This document shows positions 36,229 through 46,810 of a stretch of 64,000 nt of DNA, in pieces. Position 1 is the stretch's first letter; every line of letters starts with the position of its first letter. The notes beneath the pieces are model-generated. The model had not been told where the DNA came from. It made no database searches and saw nothing but the letters and a program-made list of their open reading frames with translations. The position numbers were made by a program, and so were the translations under genes. The stretch covers positions 75,037,666-75,101,665 of the forward strand of contig CM042017.1 of the NCBI GenBank assembly GCA_023525715.1, in the 5' to 3' direction. The stretch is from Cichorium intybus. Lineage: Eukaryota; Streptophyta; Magnoliopsida; Asterales; Asteraceae.

Positions 36229-37429
36229 CTATAACATCATATAGGTTCGATACGTAGCCAGGCCGTGACGACATGGAATACCAGAACTCCTAAATTTTCC
36301 ACAATCACAAGTGTGTTCACGCAGGTTAACAAGATATGTTTTCGTGAAGTCACGGACAAAAAACTCGGTGTTGTATAATTCCGTTACTTCACATGGTTCA
36401 GACTTGCGCATTCGTCTATAAAGTATGTTCTCTGCATACGGGGTGAGTTCATGATGAAGTATGCATGAAACAAATCATTAGGAAATTAGCATAAGTCAAA
36501 GTATCTTACACACAAATATAATTAAATAATAACGATTAACCTCCTAAAGCACCGCGATCAGCATAAATACGTTGCAGCATGTCAACGAAAGACCAAAGAA
36601 GTGATATTATTGGTAAATCTTGCTGAGCTGCAGAGACCCAACGAATCTCATCGGGCATTATTATGGAGAGTATGTTGTAACGAAAAATAGGGAACATCAC
36701 CCGTGCCCATTTTTCTTGAGAAATACCTTCAAACCATGTCATTATATCTTGGCCCCCGTGTTGGACCAAAACATCTCTAAGTATAGCAAAGTTCGGTTCA
36801 AATTGACGTAATTCATAAGCCTTGCAAGTCTGCCAGAAAATATGTGGACATTCTTGGAATATTGGTATTCTATCAACAAAATATTTAAACACACTTTTGC
36901 AACAATATCCATGGTAACAGTGTGGGAACACATGAGATAGGGCGACGTCTAAGTGATTGGACAATTTGGTAATGAAAGAAACTTCTCTAGCATTTCTAAT
37001 GCATTCATGTAGTCTCATAAGGAACCATGTCCACGAATCTAACGATTCTGAGATTCCAAGACCGATTGCTATTGGTAGAGGTTGATGGTTTCCATCTACC
37101 GAGACCGCTACGTACATTGTATGGACGTATGGTCCATTCAATGGTAGGCACTCCAGGAAAATGACTGGTAGGGTGGTAGAAAGGAATGTATGTATCTACA
37201 AAAAGGTTTACAACAAATGTTAGTAGTATAGAGTTGTGATCATTAGATTAAAAATATGATCAGAATAACAACTTATGACACATCCTACAGCCATAAAACA
37301 AAATTCAAATCGTTTCTGGGCATCTTGCTTTATGCTAGTGATTGTATGTGGGTTCGCAATTTGAAGGTTATGGAAGAATAGGGGAAGGCGGGTAAAGCTT
37401 TGTTTGTGTTGCTTGGTTGATGTACTCAT
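36229..37429 (-). pseudogene. Short, non-catalytic mudrA-like gene
   Basis: Starts at ATG 37429 (MSTSTKQHK) after its own TATA box. Exon 1 (SFTRLPLFFHNLQ, TSIKQDAQKRFEF) corresponds to the middle of the mudrA protein at 31171-34006, so the DNA-binding N-terminus is absent by design or deletion. Exon 2 (about 36543-37200) follows the transposase domain, but the first catalytic region reads ECLPLNG in place of DVAHLKG and the second reads ITKLSNHL in place of ISDRHAAI, so both Asp positions are lost. Exon 3 keeps a SWIM finger (CDCGKFRSSGIPCRHGL) and stops at TAG 36229-36231. The same frame continues in homologous sequence for about 50 codons, so the stop looks secondary. It could encode an accessory or regulatory protein derived from transposase, or be a decayed copy. 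Confidence 0.75.
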
Positions 37430-37484
37430 TTTGGATAATAATTGAAATACAAACTGATTGATTACAAAGTATGGAGATATCCAC

Positions 37485-37496
37485 GTATTTATATCC
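37485..37496 (-). promoter_or_regulatory. TATA box of the short mudrA-like gene
   Basis: Minus-strand GGATATAAATAC about 60 bp before the ATG at 37429. The tandem array with CTGCGTTTTCCTC motifs begins about 50 bp further upstream. Confidence 0.6.
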
Positions 37497-37544
37497 TACT
37501 CATTTCGATTACTGTTGACTACACACCCTATCTATTGCTAAAAA

Positions 37545-38222
37545 CTATAGACAATACACTGCTCCCTATTACAGGACACCATAGAGTACCCTATGGACAT
37601 GACATTTCACTGCATGGACACTATACGGGCTCCCATGGGCTGCGTTTTCCTCTAGATGGGCTGCGTTTTCCGTATACATAAAATGTCGTTGACAAGACAA
37701 GACACTGCTCCCTATTACAGGACAGTGTAGAGTACCCTATGGACATGACATTTCACTGCATTGACACTATACGGGCTCCCATGGGCTGCGTTTTCCTCTA
37801 GATGGGCTGCATTTTCCGTATGCAGAAAATATCGTTGACAAGACAAGACACTGCTCCCTATTACAGGACACCATAGAGTACCCTATGGACATGACATTTC
37901 ACTGCATGGACACTATACGGGCTCCCATGGGCTGCGTTTTCCTCTAGATGGGCTGCGTTTTCCGTATGCAGAAAATATCGTTGACAAGACAAGACACTGC
38001 TCCCTATTACAGGACAGTGTAGAGTACCCTATGGACATGACATTTCACTGCATGGACACTATACGGGCTCCCATGGGCTGCGTTTTCCTCTGGATGGGCT
38101 GCGAATTCCTTTAGATGGGCTGCGTTTTCCGTATGCAGAAAATATCGTTGACAAGACAAGACACTGATTCCTATTACAGGACACTGTAGAGTACCCTATG
38201 GACATGACATTTCACTGCATTT
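37545..38222. repeat. Tandem array of a 146-bp unit with CTGCGTTTTCC motifs
   Basis: Four full units and a partial one, with starts (ACACTGCTCCCTATTACAGG) spaced 146 bp. Each carries ATGGACATGACATTTCACTG, GACACTATACGGGCTC and two or three copies of GGGCTGCGTTTTCC. It sits between the divergent promoters of the short mudrA-like gene and the ORF at 38355. One related copy lies at 30650-30870. Confidence 0.93.
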
Positions 38223-38278
38223 CGCAGTCAAACCCACTTATTTCGTAGTCAAACTAACACATGCGATTTCCCTAATTT

Positions 38279-38290
38279 CTATATAAATAA
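38279..38290 (+). promoter_or_regulatory. TATA box of the coiled-coil ORF at 38355
   Basis: CTATATAAATAA about 70 bp before the ATG. CGCAGTCAAA-like words lie just upstream (near 38223 and 38246). Confidence 0.6.
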
Positions 38291-38354
38291 ATTTTTTCAT
38301 GTCAACTATCACATCTACACGATCAATCAAATTTAGATATTTTTTTTTGTAAAC

Positions 38355-38732
38355 ATGTCTGGTCAATCTCAGAAGTTAAAACGGGTATTGGAAAAACGCA
38401 AGTCTCCTTCTACATCAACAACTCCACCTACTATTGATGATAGGATGCTAGAGGAAATGAAAAGAATTCTCCTTCACAGCGCCTCTGAAGTAGACAAACA
38501 AATTCAATCAATTGCTGAAGATACAAAATTCTTAGAGGGTCAACGGAGATTACTTGACGGTAAAAAAAGTTGTATAGCTTCAAAAAAACAAGAAGTAATA
38601 GAAGCTGAGAAATGGATTAAGTCAACCAAAGCAAACATTGATCGAGAGATGGATAATGTATTGTCACTTGGTCAAGAAATTACTGAAAAAAAGTTTTGGG
38701 TAGCTAATATGAAAAAAAAACTATCCATATGA
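38355..38732 (+). CDS. Coiled-coil cargo protein (125 residues as read), tail out of frame
   Basis: Single exon from ATG 38355 to TGA 38730-38732. A basic, Ser/Thr-rich N-terminus is followed by a long predicted coiled coil (residues about 30-120) with EAEKWIKSTKANIDREMD. Directly after a run of nine A (38712-38720), another frame reads NYPYEFPEWQ to a TAG at 38758-38760. This matches the tail of the intact relative at 34651 (MYPLQFPNLW). A one-base change in the A-run, or slippage there, therefore decides which C-terminus is made. No known domain. Confidence 0.7.
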   Translation: MSGQSQKLKRVLEKRKSPSTSTTPPTIDDRMLEEMKRILLHSASEVDKQIQSIAEDTKFLEGQRRLLDGKKSCIASKKQEVIEAEKWIKSTKANIDREMDNVLSLGQEITEKKFWVANMKKKLSI

Positions 38733-39005
38733 GTTTCCTGAGTGGCAAATTAAAGATTAGTTTTTCTATTTTGTATTATCAAATATATTTTCTTAAGTAT
38801 GAATTTCGTAGGTATTAATTATTTCTATTTCAAGGTTGGTATTTAGGGTCTCGGTAGTCATTTGTCGCTTATTGTTTGTATATTAGTACTTATTGTTTGT
38901 ATCACTTTATGTATCTTAGTACTCTATATATCTTTATATTTAATGGTCACATCAACCCCCTCCCCTGTATTATTATTTCCCACCTACCAACCCATTCTAA
39001 ATGTT

Positions 39006-39018
39006 CTATATATACACC
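39006..39018 (+). promoter_or_regulatory. TATA box of the coiled-coil ORF at 39084
   Basis: CTATATATACACC about 70 bp before the ATG at 39084. Confidence 0.55.
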
Positions 39019-39083
39019 TTATTTCACCTTAACATTCTTCACACCAAACCATTATCACTCATCAAAAATATCGTAGCCCAAAT

Positions 39084-39433
39084 ATGTCTGCTTCATCCTC
39101 AGACCGACAAGGAAAACCTTGGCTCATGCCTGAAGACCTTAGAAAACTAGTTACACAGAAAGAAGAGAAGATTGAATCTCAAAACAAATCTATTAGGCAG
39201 CAAAAAAAAAACAGTTGGATGAAATGCAGGAAGAGGTTGTCAAAAAAATAAAATGCGTCAAAAAGACACAACAAGATATCAAACAAGCAACTATCTGGGT
39301 GCAAAAACAAAAGGAGGCTGTTGAACACCTGGAGCTGCAAATTAAGGTCAAGGAAATGAAAAGGAAAAACAATTGGGTGATTGCAGAGAAAAAAAATATC
39401 CTCTTGATTTCCCAGATTTATATGATAGTAATT
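39084..39433 (+). pseudogene. Third coiled-coil cargo ORF, broken at two A-runs
   Basis: ATG 39084 begins MSASSSDRQGK and reads a charged helix to a run of ten A (39202-39211), after which the homologous coil (DEMQEEVVKKIKCV, QATIWVQKQKEAVEHL) is in another frame. After a run of eight A (39389-39396) a third frame gives YPLDFPDLYDSN and a TAG near 39433. The ending matches the tail of the intact ORF at 34651. Either two one-base losses have inactivated it, or the homopolymers are wrongly called. Confidence 0.65.
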
Positions 39434-39544
39434 AGACGTATTGCGTATGTTTCTCATGTTTCTATTATCATGTAACCTCTTGATTAGGATGTGCTTTTAT
39501 AATATTTGTCTTTGTTTTTATTTAATATCAGTACTAGATATTAC

Positions 39545-40270
39545 TATATAAACGTTAGCGACAACTTTCTTTACACCTTCAAATGTAAATCTTTCCGACA
39601 TCAAATAATTTGGTTAATCATGTTTGTGAACACATCTACTAATACACTTCACGTTAAAAAAAAATTCAAGTAAATCGGAGTTCGTATGGAGAAACTACGA
39701 CCGTTCAAAGTTGGACAAAAATTAATTAAACGTTACCGACAACCTTCTTTAGACCTTCAAAAAGTAAATCTTTCCGACATCATATAATTTGGTTAATCAT
39801 GTTTGTGAACACATCTACTAATACACTTCACGTTAAAAAAAATTTCAACTAAATCGGAGTTCATATGGACAAACTACGGCCGTTCAAAGTTGGACAAAAA
39901 ATAAATAAACGTTAGCGACAACCTTCTTTACATCTTCAAAAAGTAAATCTTTCCGACATCAAATAATTTGGTTAATCATGTTTGTGAACACATCTAGTAA
40001 TACACTTCTCGTTAAAAAACAATTCAACTAAATCAGAGTTCGTATGAACAAACAACGAGGGTTCGAAGTTGGACAAATAATTAATAAACTTTACCGACAA
40101 CCTTGTTTAGAGGTTCAAAACGAACACTTTCCGACATCAAATTTTTTTTAATCATGTTTGTGAACACATCTACCGATACACTTTACGTTAAAAAAAACTT
40201 CAATTCAATCCGAGTTCGTATGAACAAATGACGAGTGTTCAAAGTTGGACAAAAATTATAACTAAACTCA
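39545..40270. repeat. Four-copy tandem repeat, unit about 178 bp
   Basis: Units start at AACGTTAGCGACAAC or a variant near 39551, 39728, 39906 and 40087. Each contains TTTCCGACATCAAAT, TTAATCATGTTTGTGAACAC and GTTCAAAGTTGGACAAA. It is non-coding and lies between the last cargo ORF and the right terminal repeat of element B. Divergence increases towards the right end. Confidence 0.9.
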
Positions 40271-40289
40271 TGAACCTCAAGAACATGTG

Positions 40290-40450
40290 GGAGGGAAATT
40301 GAGGAAAACGCAGGGGAAGGGGAGGAAAACGCAGCCAAGCCAGAGGAAAACGCAGCCGAGCTTGAAGATCGCTTGAAGATGGCTTGAAGAGAGGAAAACG
40401 CAGAGGGAAGGAGGAAAACGCAGCCGAGGGCTGCGGCCTGCGGTTTGCTT
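40290..40450. repeat. Right subterminal cluster of the GAGGAAAACGCAG motif
   Basis: Five full GAGGAAAACGCAG copies near 40301, 40322, 40342, 40391 and 40411 and a degenerate one near 40437, within 240 bp of the right end of element B. They mirror the cluster at the left end. Confidence 0.85.
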
Positions 40451-40540
40451 GGTTATTTCGTGGAAAGACCCGATTTTTTGGCTATTTTGAGGAAAACCCC
40501 TTAGGGATTAGGCTATTTTAGTCATTTTCTCTTAATTCAT

Positions 40541-43500
40541 TTAGAAATTGGTCTAAATGACATAAGGGCTAAATTGGAAATAAAGGACTAAAAGTGAAAA
40601 GTTTATTTTGTAATCTTTAGAAATTTATATCTCAAAATCTAAGAGGAATTGGGAAAACGTTATCAAGGTGACTTTGGTAGTATTTGAGATAATAAAAATA
40701 TAGGAAAAAGATTCGGGTCATTTGGAGCTATAGCGAAGAAGTTATGATGGATTTAAAATGGCCCAAAAGTGACAAAAAAGACTAAAGGGTCATTTTCAAG
40801 GGTTGATATCAGATAATTTATTAAGATTTAGAGCAAAGTCAGTAAGGGAATTTTGTAAAGCGCATTCCCACCTTTCTAAAGATATAAAGTTTGTAACGTT
40901 TGGGTATCGTATGAGAAAGATATGACTAGATGAAAAACAGGAAAACAAATAAGGAACCAAAGTTGAAATATTTTTTAAGGCTGGAAAGGAGAGGGTATTT
41001 TTGTCATTTGCCAATTAGACCGGCCATTAGTTTTCTTTTCTTGTGGGCTTCGTTTATACCAGTCGTGTAAAACAAAAACAAGAAACATTGAGTGGAGTCG
41101 GAACATTCACGCACACACACCTTCACTCGATTCTTGTGTGTGTGAAAACGAGATCGAGAAAGAGAGAGTAAGAAAGCGATCGAGAGAGGGAAAGGGCGGA
41201 CCAAGAAGCGATTTTGGTATGCGGTCTTCGAGCAGGTGAGCGGGGAGAAGGACTGCAGTGGGAGTCGCGAAGAAGACGAAGCAGCAGTGCTGCCTCCGCG
41301 TTTTTCCGGTGAGGCGCGACCTCAGTGACCGGCGGCGACGGTGTTGCTAGCCGGAGGAGACAACAATTCTTGCAGTCAGGTCCAACAGCAGGAGGGAGAG
41401 AGATCGGAGACTGTGGTGGTCGGGGCTGCAACCCTCGCTGCTGGTGCGCATTTTTCTGGCTGAATCGCCGCTGCCAGCGCCATTTCTCCAGAAAGTCGCG
41501 GTGCTGGTGGTCGGCGGTAGCAAGGGGGTGAGCTAAGGAACCTTTCCCACTTGCCAATTTCATGTTTAAGCTACTAAAATTTCTGATTTTTTGGGTTCTT
41601 GGACAGAAAATCGAAAAGGGTTTAATCTGATTTTGAAAACCCTAGATGTTAAAGCTGAAATTTGGTTCATGCATGTTAAAATTGAGCTGAGATTGTGACT
41701 GCATGGAATTACGGGAAGCTATTACATGCATCAAATACTCAATGCATGACGGATTTGAAGTTGGTTTTCGATTCTTAATCCACTATGGGTTCAAAAACAT
41801 AAAGATTGGTAAGTTTTGAATATTTGGCTTGAGATTCTTTGATGCATATCAGAATTTTCAGAAAACTTAAGTGGGGTGAAGTTATTCCTTTGGTGTATGT
41901 TGGAATTACAATGAGATCTTTTATGCATGTCAAAATTGAAACTTGGTTTTCTGATTTATGTTTCTTTATGAGTTCAAGAACACGCAAGAAGCTGTAGATG
42001 TTTGGGGTTGACGTAGATTTTTGTTGAATACATGGATTTTTCTTAGTAGTTCATTAAATATGTGGATATTACTTTGTTAAGAAATGGGAATTTGAGAATG
42101 AGAATAAAGGAATGGAACCATGGATTCCATCACTTGATGAAAGTTAGTTATTTGACCGTGAATGAGTCATGTTGTATAATAAAAGACACTTAAAGGTAAA
42201 ATGTTAAAACAATGGACAAATAATTAAACGAGACACTTATGAGATGTTGGGGACACCTTGGTTATAACTTGAAGGAAAGTGTTAATGTGTTTGACGGTTT
42301 CTATTTTTAAAAACTTTATTCGTTGAAGTTTGTCAAAATGCCATAAATGGGTAAATAAAAATATGTCTTAACATCTAACTATTGAGATAAACTTAGGAAG
42401 ATGCAAACATATTAGGAAGTTATTGAAATAACATTGTAGAACCCGAAAATAGCATTTTTGGGTCAAGTGGGACAAAAAGCGTAAAATTTGTCCAAAATAG
42501 TTATGATGCTTTGAGAATCATACTTAGGCATTAGTATGTAATTAGATAATATTTAGCAATAACTCAAGAATGATTAGAAGAATGGTGAATGATCGGTTGT
42601 CTAATAAGTTCTAATATTCTATTAAAATTAATAGAGATTGAAGGACGCTTGGAAGCAATGAAAGGCTAGAGTTATGGGGATTAGTGTAGCTAGACGTACC
42701 TAGCTACTAAGGTGAGTACATGTGGTTTTTTTTCCCACTACGGGGTACATGGCAAATTATTGATAAAGCTTTTATGTGATGTTTTTGAATATTAATGATA
42801 TGCAAATCATTCTAGTTATGGTATGATTATGAAAGTTTTATAAGATGAATTTGAAAGAACGTTTGGCAATCAAGCCATAATGATATGAAAGTATGTTTTG
42901 GCATCAAGCCATAATGATTTGAAAGTATGTTTTGGCATCAAGCCATAATGATTTGAAAGTGAGTTTTGGCATCAAGCCATAATGATTTGAAAGTATGTTT
43001 TGGCATCAAGCCATAATGATATGAAAGTATGTTTTGGCATCAAGCCATAAAGTTATGAATAAAAGTTTTGATGACTAGCAATGTTATTTTATGAATGACT
43101 GGTATTTGATGCAAACAAAGAAATGCAATACAAAAGTAATGAGTATGAAAAGATAATGTTTGGCCCGGGTAATGATGTTCCCCAAGGGGACTATAGAGGA
43201 ATATACTGGGACGGTACCACTCCCTTTGCGAAGTAGATGTCCTAAGCTAATGAGGCCAGGATGGACTGATCAAGTTCTCTTCATTTTGGTATAGACTTGG
43301 GGTATCACCAAGAGTGATTAATGCCTTAAGTATAAAAATGCAAGCATGTTGAGATACGAGTCAAAGCATGTGATAAGATTCTGAGATGGTTTGATTATGT
43401 TCTTACCATCTCAGTATAGACTTGGGGTATCACCAAGAGTGATTAAGGCCCTAAGTATAAAAATACAATTGTGTTAAGATACCAGTCAAGCTAAAGGAAA

Positions 43501-44036
43501 GAAAAAGAAAAGTTTTACGTTAGTTGCTTTTTTTATTTGATTTATTTGAAAGACTTTGAAAGTAAAATACCTTTACATGTTGTTACAAAAGGTTCGACAA
43601 CAAGTGTCATTATATGATTGGTTTATAAAGGTTTTGAAAATGACTAAGTTATGATTATAAATGTTTTGTGTCCAAACCCATGTAGGTCACGAGACGTTTT
43701 GTCTTACGTATTTATTTTATGCCATGTATCACAGGTTCTAGACACGAGTGATTGAAACAAGTAGATGACCCGAAGAAATTGAGATTTTAGAAGGAGTGTG
43801 CTTTGGCCGATGTAACGGTTCGTATCCTAACTTGCTTTCTATGGTGTAGTATGATATGGAGTTGTAACCCCCAAGTTGTTTAAACATTTTTAAAACTTAA
43901 ATGTTTTTGTTGGGACCGAAATTTTAAGACGTGATTTGACGTCATGAGAAAAGTTTTTAAAAGTTGACATTTTGTCACGTAATGTTTTTATAAAATATTA
44001 CACTTCTCAAAGTGTATCAAAGATCGGGGCGTTACA
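40541..44036 (+). repeat. Main part of the interrupted 5' LTR of the LARD-like element
   Basis: Continues the LTR begun at 8790-8919. It contains a C/A-rich leader-like segment at about 41100-41540 with high GC for this window, present again at 47500-47940, which may be the R/U5 start of the transcript. A 34-bp tandem repeat at 42861-43062 and a duplicated segment with TAGACTTGGGGTATCACCAA (near 43285 and 43405) follow. It ends at GGCGTTACA. No protein family was recognised in its open frames. Confidence 0.85.
42861..43062. repeat. 34-bp tandem repeat inside the LTR
   Basis: Six copies of a unit containing TTTTGGCATCAAGCCATAAT and TTTGAAAGTAT, directly adjacent, with few mismatches. Confidence 0.92.
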
Positions 44037-46810
44037 AGTTGGTATCAGAGCCATAGTTTAAGCGATTTAGGTGTCGAGACTCGAACCTACACTTAAATTG
44101 TGTGAGACTTTAGTGAGAATACAAATATAAGATAAGACCGTAAGCAAGAAGGCTAAGGCCATGATAAGATGCATCGTAAGATAGGTTGACGAACCTAAGA
44201 ACCTAAGATAGGTTGTAGACCTATAGGATGATTAGACTGCTGAGTCTTAAGATAATGCTCCACTGTTAGGGAATTATGTGTTTATTTTTATAATTGTTTA
44301 TAGCTATGCAAGTATTTGTTTATGAGCCTTAAGATTCCCTAATACATGTTAACAATATAATATATTGTTGTGAAGTATGTTATCCTGAATCAGTGGACCA
44401 TGAGACTTAGTGGTAATGCCAAAATCAAATATGTGTAGGTGGTTATGATAATATGGGCCCGTATTATCATAATCACAGGATATGTATATGAGATTGGTGG
44501 AATCACGAAGGAATCATGAGAATCTGGTAGGGGATACATGTATAAAGTAGTAAAGATGAGATAAAAAGTTTAAATGACATAGGATTGTTATATCTATGTA
44601 ATAATATTAAATATGACTAAAAGTATGAAGGATAATATAGTGGGTATGTACCACCTAGCCTAAATACCTAAAATGAACAGATATGACATCTGATATGCTT
44701 TATACAGATTAATTAGCGCTATAAGTATACTTATCAAAATAAGATGAAGTATGAATGAGAAAATTTAAGGAAGTGTGATGAGTATGTGCCACCCAAATGG
44801 GAATTGCGAAGCAGATTACCTGAGATGTAGATAAAGAGCTGGGTTTTGTCATTTAGACACAAACCATATGGTTATGTGAAATAAGTAGAGAAGGAAGATT
44901 GAAGGTGGCTAGAAAAGAAAAGTAAAATGCCTAATAAATGCAAAGAACCCAAGAGGATAATATAAGCTAAAGATAGAAATTAGCAACATAATCAAGAAGT
45001 GGGAAGTTTTGACACCCAAACTCGAATGAGTACCATAAGTGAAAGTATCTAAAGGCTGGGCGAATGAATGAGTCATAAGCATGGTGACTTGATAAGCAAA
45101 GATGACAAGAAGAATCGTTGAATTCTGAAGATCGAGAAGGAAATTGATCAATGCGAAGCTTATGCATCATCAAGCTCAGAAAAATAAAGGTATGTCGCAT
45201 CTCCTCATGTGACTCTTGGGATCAAGAAGTTGCTAGGATTCTAAATTTCTTCATATGCATATTAGCAATTGATGGTCACTACTGGTAAGTGACTGGCATG
45301 ATGGCATGATGACATGATCATCTAATGGTTGATGATAAATGTTCAAGATGTAAGTTGATAAGCTCACAACTTACGACACGCATCGTATCTGTCTTTAGAT
45401 TAGTAAGATTATTATGGTAGCTAAGTTGGAATTAGCTCAAGAATTTGATACTTAGAAAAGTTCTTTATGGACGGTGATGAAGCAACTGTTTCATCATCAG
45501 GAGATGATTATCACAAAGGTGATATTTTATTGGAAAGATTAATTGATTCAAATGACATGGTAGACTCATGTCATCCTGTGTGGAGTTAGTTAAGAATGAA
45601 TGGAAATAGTTAAGAATGAAGGTTATTATGAGATTTTGAAATGTAAGAATTGACAAAAGGAAATAGAGTATTAATATGTAAGAATCATGTAAAGAGTTGG
45701 ACCTTAAACGAAAAAGCCCTTCATTTTTGTTTAAGGGGTAGATGGGAAGACCTAGGATGGTTGGTTTTATGAATGATCATGTGATGGATTAGTGCACGTG
45801 CAAGTATAAAGACTTGATGAATGGAATGCAGCAGAAGAACAGGAGATGACGAAAGTCATGATAGGATACTTTGAAGCACATATGTCATCAATGAGATGAT
45901 GCAGAGGATTGGATCCTAATGTGGAAGCATGATTGTCGCACGAGCCACGTGAGTATTTCATGTCTAGAGGTCGAGTCGACCGTGATCATGGATTAGAAAT
46001 TGATTGTCGGCTGTTGCTGACTTTAGAAGACTGAAATGTCCGAGTGAAGTTCTCGATCATCTTGGATGCATCTAGAAGATGGAAGCGTGCTTGGAGATGT
46101 TGAAAGTCAAGTAGCTGCAAATCCCCGAAATGCAAAAGTCATAGTCAGTGATTGAACTGATGGTACACGTGGAATGAAAGGAAACAGATGATTCTCTAAT
46201 CATCTATAGTAACATTACTGCGGTAATGCAAGAAACATGATGGCCAATTGGAATGGTCAAAAGAAATTTGGAATTTAGTAAAGTTCAACGACTAAATGAG
46301 TTAATGATGAAAGTAGGTAAGCGATATGTGTACCATAATGAACTACTATTATGGTATGGACAACCTAGCAGTCAAAGTCACTTACGAAGAAAGGATTCAA
46401 ATGAAAGAAAGAATCACAGAGATAAAAGTCTTATGACTGACAGCTAAGTAGGAATGACAAAGTAGAATGCTACTTTAGGTGCAGTGACAAGAAATAAATG
46501 AATGGAGTATAAGTTGACTTTTGGGAAAAAGTCAAACTTGCTATGACATATAAAGTAAAAGCTAACAAGGTATTCTAATGAAGGTACATCTTAGTGATAA
46601 CGAGTTAAATAAAGTAAGCACGCGAAATGAAATTTAGTAACATCAAGGAATAAATACCTAAAGTACTTTACAAAACAATGAAGACAAGAATACCCATATT
46701 ATGGACTTAGTAAGGTGTCCTAATTTTACGTTTGATTATGTATTTATAAGCTAATTATATCCCACATTAGTGATTCCGAGGACGGAATCCGTTTAAGGGG
46801 TAGATAATCG
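44037..46810 (+). other. Internal region of the LARD-like element, no recognisable gag or pol
   Basis: Begins with the tRNA-Met primer site TGGTATCAGAGCC and ends with a purine tract before the 3' LTR. All frames are broken by stops. The open stretches near 44909-45200 and 45465-45960 show no retroviral-type motif. Confidence 0.7.

Noticed and set aside
41123..41563. 146-codon minus-strand frame present in both LTRs (again at 47521-47961)
   Set aside because: Conservation is explained by the LTR pair. The frame is antisense to the probable transcript, has low-complexity content and no known domain. The overlapping plus-strand 68-codon frame has no better support.
42861..43062. Regular 34-bp repeats considered as a CRISPR-like array
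   Set aside because: The copies are directly adjacent without unique spacers and lie in a plant LTR. It is an ordinary tandem repeat.
44909..45961. Minus-strand frames in the LARD interior
   Set aside because: Short, overlapping, without gag, pol or cellular motifs. Treated as non-coding.
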